Assembly: GCA_963978895.1 (NCBI GenBank) | Contig: OZ022238.1 | Span: 3,365,161 to 3,429,160 of the forward strand | Source of the DNA: Erpobdella octoculata | Lineage: Eukaryota; Annelida; Clitellata; Hirudinida; Erpobdellidae | Reading direction: 5' to 3' | Length of the DNA stretch: 64,000 nt | Shown: positions 19,618 through 29,150 of the stretch, piece by piece | Numbering within the stretch: the stretch's first letter is position 1 | Layout: each line of letters begins with the position of its first letter | The notes under the pieces: generated by a model | Databases searched by the model: none | The model's input: only the letters and a program-made list of their open reading frames with translations | What the model was told of the DNA's origin: nothing | Position numbers and translations under genes: made by a program

Positions 19618-19716
19618 TTTTCAGATTATAAATAAAATACAATTTTTTTATTTTAAAAATATTATACCAAGCAGAACCAAAAAATGTCCTCTAGAGCCGA
19701 GACAAAAAAAATAGCA

Positions 19717-19729
19717 GTCGTCATTTATT
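19717..19729 (-). promoter_or_regulatory. TATA-like block upstream of channel gene 1
   Basis: On the sense strand it reads AATAAATGACGACTG, 100 bases before the ATG. It is the weakest of four related blocks (AATAAA in place of TATAAA). Promoter function is inferred from conservation and position. Confidence 0.5.
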
Positions 19730-19799
19730 GGTTAAAATAAACAATAAACTTTTAAAATTATCTCCTGAATATTTTATTATTTCCATTTAACTGTTTCAT

Positions 19800-22709
19800 T
19801 TAAAGTGAAGAGCGTTCGTTTGATGGGCTGTTTATGTAGAAACTTGTCAAAATTTCATGAAGCCTCAGACTTCAACAATGCTCACTTGTCATATGTCAAC
19901 ATGTACCTACCCGTGGGTTTTTTTTCTGCGAAGAATCGATCATTTCCTGAGAAAATTTCGTTGCCCATGAATTCTAAAATTTAGCAAACTTTACATATGG
20001 GAGAGTTGCTTAGGCGATGAAATTTGAAATGAATCAAAATTTAAAATTAATCAAAAATTAAAAATAATCAAAAATTAAAAATAATCAAAATCTAAAAATA
20101 ATCAAAATTTAAAATTAATTAAAATTTAAAAATAATTAAAATTTAAAATTAATACAATTTTTTAATCTAATCAAAAGTTAAAATTAAACAAAATATTCAA
20201 TTGCATTTTTTACCAATGGACACAATCATAAAAATCATCCGGAAAGTAAGGATGCAAACATCAAAAAAACATTTAATCCTCAAAAACAAAATTGAAATTA
20301 AAAGTTCAATTAATTTAATTAAACCACAGAATTTTGATGAGAAACAAGCCTGATAATTTTAATAACATCTTTGGTCAATTCTTAAACTCACTGAAGTTTT
20401 TATTCATTTTAAGCTGCAAATTGTTTTAAAGTATTAAACATTAGAGTTATTGCAAGAACATGTTTTTCTTTTAAATTTTCTTTGTCGTTTTCATTTATTT
20501 TCACGTTCACTCGTTTGCGGGTTGAAAAAGTTATAAGTTCAAAGGTCAACTGGTGCTTTTAGTTAGGTAATTGTTTTTAGGTTTGATCATTTTTTCAATC
20601 CTAGCTTCTATAGTACTAAATGTGAGGCAAACTATTTTTTTTATTTTCTTATGCGTGAGTTGTGCCAAAAATGGTTTTTATTTTAAGAAGATTGGCTGCT
20701 TGTGTTTCTAAATAAAACTAAAACAAAATACCTTACGTCATGTGCAACGCAATTTAAATTTTTCCTGTTTTACCTCGTTTCATGGAAGCCAAAAAAAGAG
20801 GGAAATAAATTGAACTAAATAAGAATTGGCAATAAAAAACATTTTTGCAATAATGAACTACTGTTATTTTGAACATAAATAACTCGGTTCAAACATTCTC
20901 TTTCAAATTAGGTAGAATCTATTTTATTACTTCCTACATAAAATTTTAAATGTGCAGAAAAATATAAACTCCATTAAAGAAAACTTTGTAAAGAGGAAAA
21001 ACAAAGAAATATTTTTTGGCTCTAGTACAATAGAAGATTCCAGGACTGACAAAAAATTACCAAGCAGGAACTAGTTTGTTTATTTTTCATTTACAAAATG
21101 ATGTTTTTGTAGATGCGCTGAACGTTTTTTGTTTTATAAGATTTAGAAACTGTTATAAAGTCTTTTACCAAAATGTGAACTTTGCTAATAAAACATGCGC
21201 AGGAAAACGTTGTTTTTTTTAATTTTTTTTTATGAAATAAAATTATTTTTTATTTTTTAGTTTTTGATGGATGAAATTTTGGGTAAAATTTTTTATAACA
21301 ATTTTTAATTTTTTAAATGTATGAGGTACATTTCAATTTTTTTACTCTTTTGCCTATAAAAATAGCTGCTGACCGGATTTATATAATTTTTTTAAAATCT
21401 TTAGGGGGGCAACCAACCCCAGTCTTCCAATACCCGGTATATAAAGCTTTGTTTTAATTAATTTTATATAATGTTTTTAAAAAAATCATTGGGGCAACTA
21501 AATTTTGTCTTTATTTATTTATTTATATATTTTTTTCTCAAACATTCTTGTGGGGAAGGGGGAAACCGTCTCCTTGACCCGCAATAACCGGAAGGGGGAT
21601 GGTTAGTCGAAGGTACATTTTACAAAAATTCTAAAATTTTTCTAAAACTTTGTTATTATTTGTTTTATATAATTTTTTTCCAATAACTGGAATGAGTGAT
21701 GAGGTACATTTTCCAAAAAGTTTCTAAGACTTCGTCATTATTTATTTAATAAAATGATTTTTTCCTAAAATCCTTGGGAGGGAGAGCAACCGCCTTCAAC
21801 GCGCTACTCCATCAACCGGTTTTTAAAACTTTGTCTTTATTTAATTTATAGATTTTTTTCAACTATTTTGGGGAGGGCAAATGAGTTCGGCCAGAAAAAC
21901 AGAGACAAAAAAGTGAGTTAAGTAAAACGTTGTAAAAATAAGTCTTGGTTTAGTTTGATTATGGTCAACTTTTCCAACATTGCGTAAGATAGTCGGTTTG
22001 TGTTGGATTTGTAATTGTTTTAAAACATAGATAACATTATTTTTAATTACAATTCAATTTTTTTAATTTTTAAATAATGTATTGTCACGAGGAGCAATGT
22101 TAAAACTTGATTGGATGACGGAAAGCTAGTTAATTTTTACTTTCAACATTTGCAAACATTAAAGCAGGCAAGCAAGCAAGACCGAGGTGAAGTTAATATA
22201 AGGGATTTAAAAACACGTAAAACTTACAAAACGTACAAGTGATTTTTTTAAATTTATTAAAATACAAATACCTGAATTGTTTGTAATAATGTACAAATCA
22301 AGGTTATGTGAACGATTGTGCAAGTAAAAGTGTGGTATAAAGTAAATAACAAGTTAATAGTGCAAGTGTCTAGAAATACATTTAAGACTGATACCTTCGC
22401 AAACCAAATTGAACCTGGATTCTGTGATTATTGTGGATGCTGTTTTTATCTGTTTATTTTTATTGAAATATAATCCAGCAAAGTTTATAGTAATTATTCA
22501 TTAGTTATAATTGTTTTTATAAAATGAGTAAACACTTGTGTACAAATAAAACGTTAATATATCAATATGTGCAGATAAAAACGTCATATAACTTCACTTA
22601 TAAAGTAACACAGCAATTGTTGAAAAGATACATTTGAGATTGAACCATCATTAAAAAAATTATACCTCTACTCTGAGATTATTGTACGTACTATTGATTA
22701 ATCATCAGA
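19800..22709. other. Spacer between channel genes 1 and 2
   Basis: No gene seen. Contents: an 11-base AT tandem repeat (AAAATTAATCA type) at 20035-20185; a poly-T family with AGTCGAAGGTACATTTT-like words at 21360-21900; a block at 22080-22210 matching 17870-17990; and at 22460-22709 a 3' flank that matches that of gene 3. Confidence 0.6.
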
Positions 22710-24269
22710 TCAAATTGGTAGTTTTGTAACAAACGATGTTTTCGAAGGAAATATAAACTGTTTCACCGCTGAGATCAAATTGCAGATAAACTCAATTACT
22801 TCAACAAATGTCATGATGGTAACTCCTAACCACAAACTGAGACTTCCACCAACAGTTCCAAGCATAGCTTCCCAAGAGTAAACAGGTGTATCGGTGATTG
22901 AAGTAGGATTATCAAATGGGAAGGAAAATTTCACTTGCAAAAAATTTGATCTGATTTTATCATTTTTTCGAAAAAATTCATTCAGCTGTTCTGTAGTTAT
23001 ATTATTTTTATTTTCTTTGTATTTATTAATTATTTTAAAATAATCTTTGAAATAATTGTATACTTTGTCATCGCTAGAACGATTTTTATTATCGATATAT
23101 TTTTCGAAAAATTGCAGTTGGAAGGAAACTTTAGGCCAATCGTACAAAGTTTGAACAGTTCTCTCGTAATACGTTTCAATGCAAGGTTTCTTACAATTTG
23201 ACCCACAAATATCGTAAACATCATTGTAAACATCAATTTCGCATGAAAGCTGCTCATTAGCATTTCTTGTTCTATTAATTTCTGTTTCTGAATCCAAAAG
23301 GTTTTTTCTTGATGTCAAAGTAGTGTTGCCGCATATATCATTATTATTATACATCGGTGGAATGAATATAAATCCAGAGATACAATGACATATTTCCAAA
23401 AGTGTGTCTTGGATACATTTGATTTTGCAAATTTGTACGTTGTAAAGAGTATTTGGAAAATCATCTAGGTATTTCTTACTTTCGCAACCTTCATTGTTGT
23501 ATGGTTTGTCTAAAATTGTTTTAACTTTCATGAATAATTCTACTAACGAATCAGTTCCTGGACCCAGATTGAATCCTTTTGATATATCAGCTACATCTCC
23601 AGGAGCGGAGAGCTTTACTTTTACACCGTCTGTATTCAAACTGCCATTACCAAAAATAAATTTTTCTTGAATATTGTAAGAAGTGTTTGCGTATATTATC
23701 ATAGCTAAAGATTTTACCGATTTGTTGCAATTTTTGGAAACATGGTATAAATGACAATCGTAGAAATCAGGGTGGTAGATATCTTCATGTTCCAACTGAG
23801 TACAACTTTTATTATATACTTGTTGATCGGTATTATCAGTTATTGCAACGTCGACTAAAAAAGGAATAGACTCGTTAGTTTTTCTTTTGTATTTTGGAAA
23901 AGATCTAAAATAAGTTTCATCGTTAAAAAACCCCGAGTCTTTTGTTATATTGATTATTTTGTCCCTATACTCTTCTCGTGTTAAGTAAATGTCATTTTCG
24001 ATTTGAGCAACTTTTGGTTTCATACTGCAAAGAGTTATTGATGGGAATATATTTGGAGTTAGTCTTTCGCCGAAGGTAGTCCTATGAGGATATGAACTGT
24101 AATTTAAGAATAAACTAGCAAGTTGCCAAATAAGGACTCCTGTACATGTTATAGCAGTTAACAACCACATGATCTTGAAAGAAATTTGCTTTGATTTGAC
24201 GATCTTCGATACGCCACGAACCGAAACATTTTCACCAAATTTGACAAATTCTTCTTTAACGCGATTCAT
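22710..24269 (-). CDS. DEG/ENaC channel gene 2 (519 aa, single exon)
   Basis: Same architecture as its neighbours: RGVSKI at 18-23, TM1 about 33-55, FPSITLCS, GPGTDSLVEL, thumb cysteines in EGC, QIC, IKC, EIC-HC, ICGN, LSC, DIC, SNC and KPC, then TVGGSLSLWLGVTIM in TM2. After TM2 there is a tail of about 20 residues with FPSKTSF, ending KLPI, a possible class II PDZ ligand. By eye the nearest paralogs are genes 3 and 6. The 3' flank (22480-22709) is nearly the same as that of gene 3, so the duplicated unit included downstream DNA. A clear TATAAATGACGAC block lies 78 bases before the ATG. No disabling change is visible. Confidence 0.93.
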   Translation of the reverse strand: MNRVKEEFVKFGENVSVRGVSKIVKSKQISFKIMWLLTAITCTGVLIWQLASLFLNYSSYPHRTTFGERLTPNIFPSITLCSMKPKVAQIENDIYLTREEYRDKIINITKDSGFFNDETYFRSFPKYKRKTNESIPFLVDVAITDNTDQQVYNKSCTQLEHEDIYHPDFYDCHLYHVSKNCNKSVKSLAMIIYANTSYNIQEKFIFGNGSLNTDGVKVKLSAPGDVADISKGFNLGPGTDSLVELFMKVKTILDKPYNNEGCESKKYLDDFPNTLYNVQICKIKCIQDTLLEICHCISGFIFIPPMYNNNDICGNTTLTSRKNLLDSETEINRTRNANEQLSCEIDVYNDVYDICGSNCKKPCIETYYERTVQTLYDWPKVSFQLQFFEKYIDNKNRSSDDKVYNYFKDYFKIINKYKENKNNITTEQLNEFFRKNDKIRSNFLQVKFSFPFDNPTSITDTPVYSWEAMLGTVGGSLSLWLGVTIMTFVEVIEFICNLISAVKQFIFPSKTSFVTKLPI

Positions 24270-24346
24270 TTTTTAGATAATAAACCTTTTTTTAATATTC
24301 AAAATATTTATATATCAAACATAGTTTAGAATTGTTTTTATTGGCA

Positions 24347-24360
24347 GTCGTCATTTATAG
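24347..24360 (-). promoter_or_regulatory. TATA-like block upstream of channel gene 2
   Basis: The sense strand reads CTATAAATGACGACTG, ending 78 bases before the start codon. The same block precedes genes 3 and 6. Confidence 0.6.
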
Positions 24361-25547
24361 AACAAATTGATCGAACAGTTTTCAATATCGTGACATACGT
24401 GTATTTACTCGTTTACTAAAAAATTCTCTCTTCTCTACAACATTGTTTCAATAAGCATTCATCATATAAAATACAATGCGCTCATTTGATGAGCAGATTA
24501 TAAAGAAACTTGTGAAAAAAACACGCATATCTACAATGCTACTTGGCAACAAGTACTGTGGCTTCTATTCAAAGGATTAAAAATTGCTCTACTTTTTTGC
24601 AGATTATTGATAGTTTTATGTTTGTGCTAGATTGCTTATTAATTGTACCGTTTTTGTAAAATTGACTTCTAGAAGAGGTGTGTCAAAAATAAAAATATTC
24701 AAAACATTTAATTACAGTTTGTTTTCGTTAAAACAGGTACCACTAAAAATTTAGCTTTATTTCAGGTTTAAAAATAAAATATAGTTAATACTAAATATGA
24801 TAAACACTTGTTTTTATATAAAAAACGCTAAAAAATTTTTTTTTGCCTAAATCCTAATATTTTTATGTTTTTTTCTATAGAAAAAAGTTTTTAAATTCAA
24901 AATTAACGTTTATTTCTTTAGAAAAAATTCAAAAATCGATCAAAAATCATAAGTTTGAGCTTGATTGCACAGCGGATAATTTTCTATTTAGTACCTCCAA
25001 GGTTTGTCGACAACCAAGCAAGATCGGTGGTGAAGCTAATATAAAAAAATTCAATAGCTAAAAAATAATTATCTCAATAACAATGGTAATAATAATATAA
25101 TAATTTTCAAATATATGCTAAATATAAGAAATATTGATTGTTGAGAGATGAATTTAGTAAAAATAAAGCCTCAGGCTTCAGTCAAAGAAAATGAAGTTGC
25201 AAGCTAAACAGAAAATTTAAGTTAAAATATTTTGTTAAAACGTCTGAAGGGGCCCAGCCCCCTCGGGCCCTTTCTATGGATCCGCCGCTGAAACTGGACT
25301 AAAAATAAGAAGAACTGGACTGGAAATAAATAGAACTAAGGTGAAAATAAAAAGAACTAGGCTGGAAATAAATAGAACTAAGGTGGAAATATATTAAACA
25401 AAAAAAGAATAGTGTGCAATTCTGTCCCAGTGCAGGTTTCTGCATGTAAACCAAAAAACATAATTTCATTCACAGATTAAATTTCATTCTGTGAAAAAAT
25501 ACGTAAAAAATTAAATTTAAAAACTAACAAGTTTAATCTGTTTCTTT

Positions 25548-25655
25548 TTTACAAAATATAATCCAGCAAAGCTTATAGTGCTTTTTTAAAAATATAATCT
25601 AGCAAAGTTTATAGTGATTTTGTTTTGAAATATAATCCAGCAATGTTTATAGTGA
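25548..25655. repeat. Three-copy repeat 3' of channel gene 3
   Basis: Three roughly 45-base units, each AAATATAATC(C/T)AGCAA followed by TTATAGTG. The corresponding flank of gene 2 (near 22465) has one copy, so the motif expanded after or during the gene 2/3 duplication. Confidence 0.75.
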
Positions 25656-25850
25656 TTATTCATCAGTTGTAATTATTTTTATAAAATGAGTAAACACTTG
25701 TGTACAAATAAAACGTTAATATAACAATATGTGCAAATAAATACGTGATATAACTTCACTTATAAAATAACAGCAATTGTTGAAAAGATACATCTGAGAT
25801 TGAATCATCAGCAAAAAGATTATGGTACGTGCTATTGATTAATCATCAGA

Positions 25851-27425
25851 TCAAATTTGTAGTTTTGTAACAAACGATGTCTTTGAAGGAAATATAAGCT
25901 GTTTCACCGCTGAGATCAAATTGCATAAAAACTCAATTACTTCAACAAATGTCATGATGGTAACACCTAACCACAAACTGAGACTTCCACCAACAGTTCC
26001 AAGCATAGAATCCCAAGAGTAAACAGGTGTATCAGTGATTGTAGTAGGATTATCAAACGGGAAGGAAAATTTTACCTGCAAAAAGTTTGATCTGATTTTA
26101 TCATTTTTTCGGAAAAATTCATTTAGCTGTCCTGGAGTTATATTATTATCTCTGTACTTATCAATTATGTCAAAATAATCTTCAAAATAATTGTATATTT
26201 TATCATCTTTAACACGTTCTGGCTGGTAAATATAATCTTCAAAAAAATTTAGATGGTTAGAAATTTTCGGCCAATCATACAAGGTTTGAACAGTTCCTTC
26301 GTAATATGTTTCAATGCAAGGTTTCTTACAACTTGACACACAGCTATTGCATAAATTAAAGTAAACGTCCTCTGCACAATTCAGTTGTTCAAACGCTTTT
26401 TTTGTTTTATTAATCTCTATTTCTATATCCAAAGTGTTATTTTTTGATGCCAGAGTAGTGTTGCCGCATATATCTTCATTGCTATAAACTGGTGGAATAA
26501 ATGTATATCCGGAAACACATTGACATTTCTCTATGACTGCGTCTTGGATGCATTTGATTTTGCAAACTTGTGAGTTATAAGGAGTGAAGTGATCTAGGTA
26601 TTTTTTATTTTCACAACCTTCATTGTTATATGGTATGTTCAAAACCGTTTTAACGTTCATTGATAATTCTACTAACGAATCTGTTCCTGGACCAAGATTA
26701 AATTCTTTTGATATATCAGATACATCTCCAGAAGCAGAGAGCTTCACTTTTACACCGTCTGTGTTCAAAGTAGCATATTTAAAATCGATGTCGTCTTGAA
26801 TAATGTAGGAGGTATTTGTGTATATTATCATAGCCAAAGATTTTACTGAGCTGATGCAATTTTCTGAAATCTTGTATACATGACAATCATAGAAATCTGG
26901 ATCGTAGATTTCTTCGTGTTCCAACTGAGTACAATTTTCATCATATACTATTTGATCAGTATTGTCAGTTATTAAAACGTCGACTACAAATGGAATGGAA
27001 TCATTGGTTTCAGTTTGCTGTTTTGGTAGAGATGTAAAATAACTATCGTAAGCCATAAGAAACAGTTCTTCACTGTTAAAAAAAAATTTGTCCAAAACAG
27101 TTATTTTGTTCATTTTTTCCATATACTCCTTCTGTGTAAAATAAATATCATTATCAATTTGAGCAGTTTTTGGTTTCAAACTGCAAAGAGTAATTGAAGG
27201 AAATATATTCGGAATTGGTAATTCTCCATAGGCAGTTCTATGAGGATATGAACTGTAATTTACAAATAAACTAGCAAGTTGCCAAACAAGGACTCCTGAA
27301 CATCCAAGAGCAGCACACAACCACATGATCTTGAAAGAAGTTTGTTTTGATTTGACGATCTTTGACACGCCACGCACTGAAACATTTTCACCAAACTTTA
27401 CAAATTCTTCTTTAAGGCGATACAT
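25851..27425 (-). CDS. DEG/ENaC channel gene 3 (524 aa, single exon)
   Basis: Intact channel subunit with RGVSKI at 18-23, FPSITLCS after TM1 and GVT in TM2. It differs from its closest relatives (genes 2 and 6) in several ways: a longer loop near residues 105-125 (FFFNSEELF), a thumb entry shorter by about two residues (DHFTPYNSQVC), an extra cysteine (FNLC) before the SC-SC-KPC set, and KEFNLG where others have KGFNLG. The tail ends KLQI. The start codon sits in the same context as its paralogs, and a conserved TATA block lies 94 bases upstream. No stops or frameshifts. Confidence 0.93.
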   Translation of the reverse strand: MYRLKEEFVKFGENVSVRGVSKIVKSKQTSFKIMWLCAALGCSGVLVWQLASLFVNYSSYPHRTAYGELPIPNIFPSITLCSLKPKTAQIDNDIYFTQKEYMEKMNKITVLDKFFFNSEELFLMAYDSYFTSLPKQQTETNDSIPFVVDVLITDNTDQIVYDENCTQLEHEEIYDPDFYDCHVYKISENCISSVKSLAMIIYTNTSYIIQDDIDFKYATLNTDGVKVKLSASGDVSDISKEFNLGPGTDSLVELSMNVKTVLNIPYNNEGCENKKYLDHFTPYNSQVCKIKCIQDAVIEKCQCVSGYTFIPPVYSNEDICGNTTLASKNNTLDIEIEINKTKKAFEQLNCAEDVYFNLCNSCVSSCKKPCIETYYEGTVQTLYDWPKISNHLNFFEDYIYQPERVKDDKIYNYFEDYFDIIDKYRDNNITPGQLNEFFRKNDKIRSNFLQVKFSFPFDNPTTITDTPVYSWDSMLGTVGGSLSLWLGVTIMTFVEVIEFLCNLISAVKQLIFPSKTSFVTKLQI

Positions 27426-27518
27426 TTTTCGGATAATAGATAATTTTTTTTGTTTATAATAATTTACTAAACATAGTCTGTTATGTCAACAACTGGTTAG
27501 AAACGTAATAAAGTTTTA

Positions 27519-27532
27519 GTCGTCATTTATAG
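27519..27532 (-). promoter_or_regulatory. TATA-like block upstream of channel gene 3
   Basis: The sense strand reads GATCTATAAATGACGACT, then AAAACTTTATT. The flanking 150 bases also match the region 5' of gene 6, so this is a duplicated promoter region. Confidence 0.62.
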
Positions 27533-28001
27533 ATCAAACCGCAATAATCGTCACAGTTATGTATGCACTATGCACGACTACTAAAAAATTTATATTGCTT
27601 CTGCGATATTGTTCTATTGAACATTCTGCAAATAAAGCAAAATACGCTCGTATGTTTATAAAGTTGCTTTTGAAAAAACGTTTCGAAAACCCAGGTATTG
27701 CAGCTAAAGTAAGAGACCGAGGGGATTTGAAACAAAGGTGAGTTAAAACAGTACCGATTTCTCCGAACTTAAAACCGTTAGCAAGCTGGCAACATCGCTT
27801 TTCAACCACTTCCTTCCGCCTGCTGACATGTCAGTTCGCGTCGGTGGCGTAAGTCACGCGGTTGTCGAGTTCTGCGTGTCATGTGACAAAAATCGTGAAA
27901 AGTATGTTTTTAACGTTTTTTTTACGATGCCTATACTTTGATATAGGTTTTGTATTTTAGTTCAAGTTATATATGTTTCGAAAGCTCATTAACTACAGAT
28001 T

Positions 28002-28002
<1 letters not shown>

Positions 28003-28076
<74 letters not shown>
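28003..28076. repeat. (TA)n microsatellite
   Basis: About 36 TA units upstream of the LINE-tail repeat and the TAG array. Confidence 0.95.
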
Positions 28077-28080
<4 letters not shown>

Positions 28081-28129
28081 CATAGTCATAATTTAAATTA
28101 AAAAAAAATAGGTTGGATGAATTCAGCAT

Positions 28130-28275
28130 GGGTTCGTTTGGGATCGGTTTGTTCCGAGCGAAACAGAGTTCGGGTTCGGTTCGGTTCGGTCAACAACTAA
28201 GTTCGGGTTCGGTTCGGTTCGGTAAAAAGTAGGGTTCGAGTTCGGTGTGTTCGGTTCGGGTTCGGTTCGATTCCC
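28130..28275. repeat. (GGTTC)n-type degenerate array
   Basis: Repeated TTCGGGTTCGGTTCGGTTCG words, ending in ATTCCCATCTCTAC. Such arrays are often found inside DNA transposons, but no termini are visible. Confidence 0.7.
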
Positions 28276-28284
28276 ATCTCTACT

Positions 28285-28600
28285 ATGAATATTAAAATCA
28301 AACTACAAAGCCTAGTACCTACTTTATTATTCACATGCATTTATACACGTAGTCGATTGTTGTTTATTATTAAAACAATTCAGTAAGAAAATATTTTTGG
28401 AACTCTCTTCCTCCTTCTCTTACTAACTCCACGTCATTTACTGTTTTCCGTCGTTGACTGAAAACATTCCTGTTCGATCAGTTCATGACCGAGCGCTATC
28501 TCACGCCACGTAAATAGCGCCATACAAATTGGGTTGATTGATGGAAACAATTGAAGAACTTCAATAGGAATTTTTTCACTGGCAACCCGCTGAATAATGA
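28285..28600 (+). mobile_element. Retroelement-like repeat, copy A (LINE 3' end)
   Basis: Shares CAAACTACAAAGCCTAGT, TATTCACATGCATTTATACA, GTGACCGAGCGCTAT-like and (TTGA)n-like end words with 46205-46385. A third tail at 46830-46935 ends in ATTGATTGATTGATT. Tetranucleotide tails of this kind are typical of CR1/L2-like LINEs. No ORF is left. Confidence 0.6.
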
Positions 28601-28715
28601 AGCCAACTGCAACAATCAAATAGCGCTTGATTATGGAACAAAACTATCGCCGATTTCATTGCACTCGATGTCCGGCCATTTTCTGTTGCTAAAAATGTCG
28701 AATTTTGACAGTAGT

Positions 28716-28718
<3 letters not shown>

Positions 28719-28799
<81 letters not shown>

Positions 28800-28805
28800 A
28801 TAGTT

Positions 28806-28850
<45 letters not shown>

Positions 28851-28893
28851 GTAGTAGTAGTAATAGTAGTAGTAGTAGTAGTAGTAGTAGTAC
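28719..28893. repeat. (TAG)n microsatellite, 5' flank of the R2-like element
   Basis: About 58 TAG units with a few single-base interruptions. It stops abruptly at TACTCGAGCGAGCG, where the retrotransposon begins. Confidence 0.95.
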
Positions 28894-29060
28894 TCGAGCG
28901 AGCGAACAGTGCGGACGTGCGGCTTTTGCTCCGACGTTTTACTTTGAATTTATAAAGTTTGTTGTTTTTTAACAATGCTTTTACTGTTTTAAACGTGTCC
29001 CCTACCTGCCCAGTGGGTCGGTGAGTACCTGAAATAACTTTTTTTTAAAAGGGGAAAATC

Positions 29061-29130
29061 GTAGGTTGCGATAAATTAACCGTTATATTTTTTGTCTAAC
29101 GATCTCTATCGATTTGACTACGCAACCTAC
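29061..29130 (+). ncRNA. Candidate 5' UTR hairpin of the R2-like element
   Basis: GTAGGTTGCG at 29061-29070 is the exact reverse complement of CGCAACCTAC at 29121-29130, closing a 50-base loop that ends 20 bases before the ATG. R2 elements are known to carry structured, sometimes ribozyme-containing 5' ends. Whether this stem is part of one is untested; no ribozyme core was recognised. Confidence 0.4.
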
Positions 29131-29150
29131 AAAACAAATTTATCTGAGCC

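Noticed and set aside
23030..23263. Second minus-strand ORF within gene 2
   Set aside because: Out-of-frame shadow of the thumb-region coding sequence.
28551..28975. Poly-Val and poly-Thr ORFs over the TAG array
   Set aside because: Products of the trinucleotide repeat on each strand; no other support.
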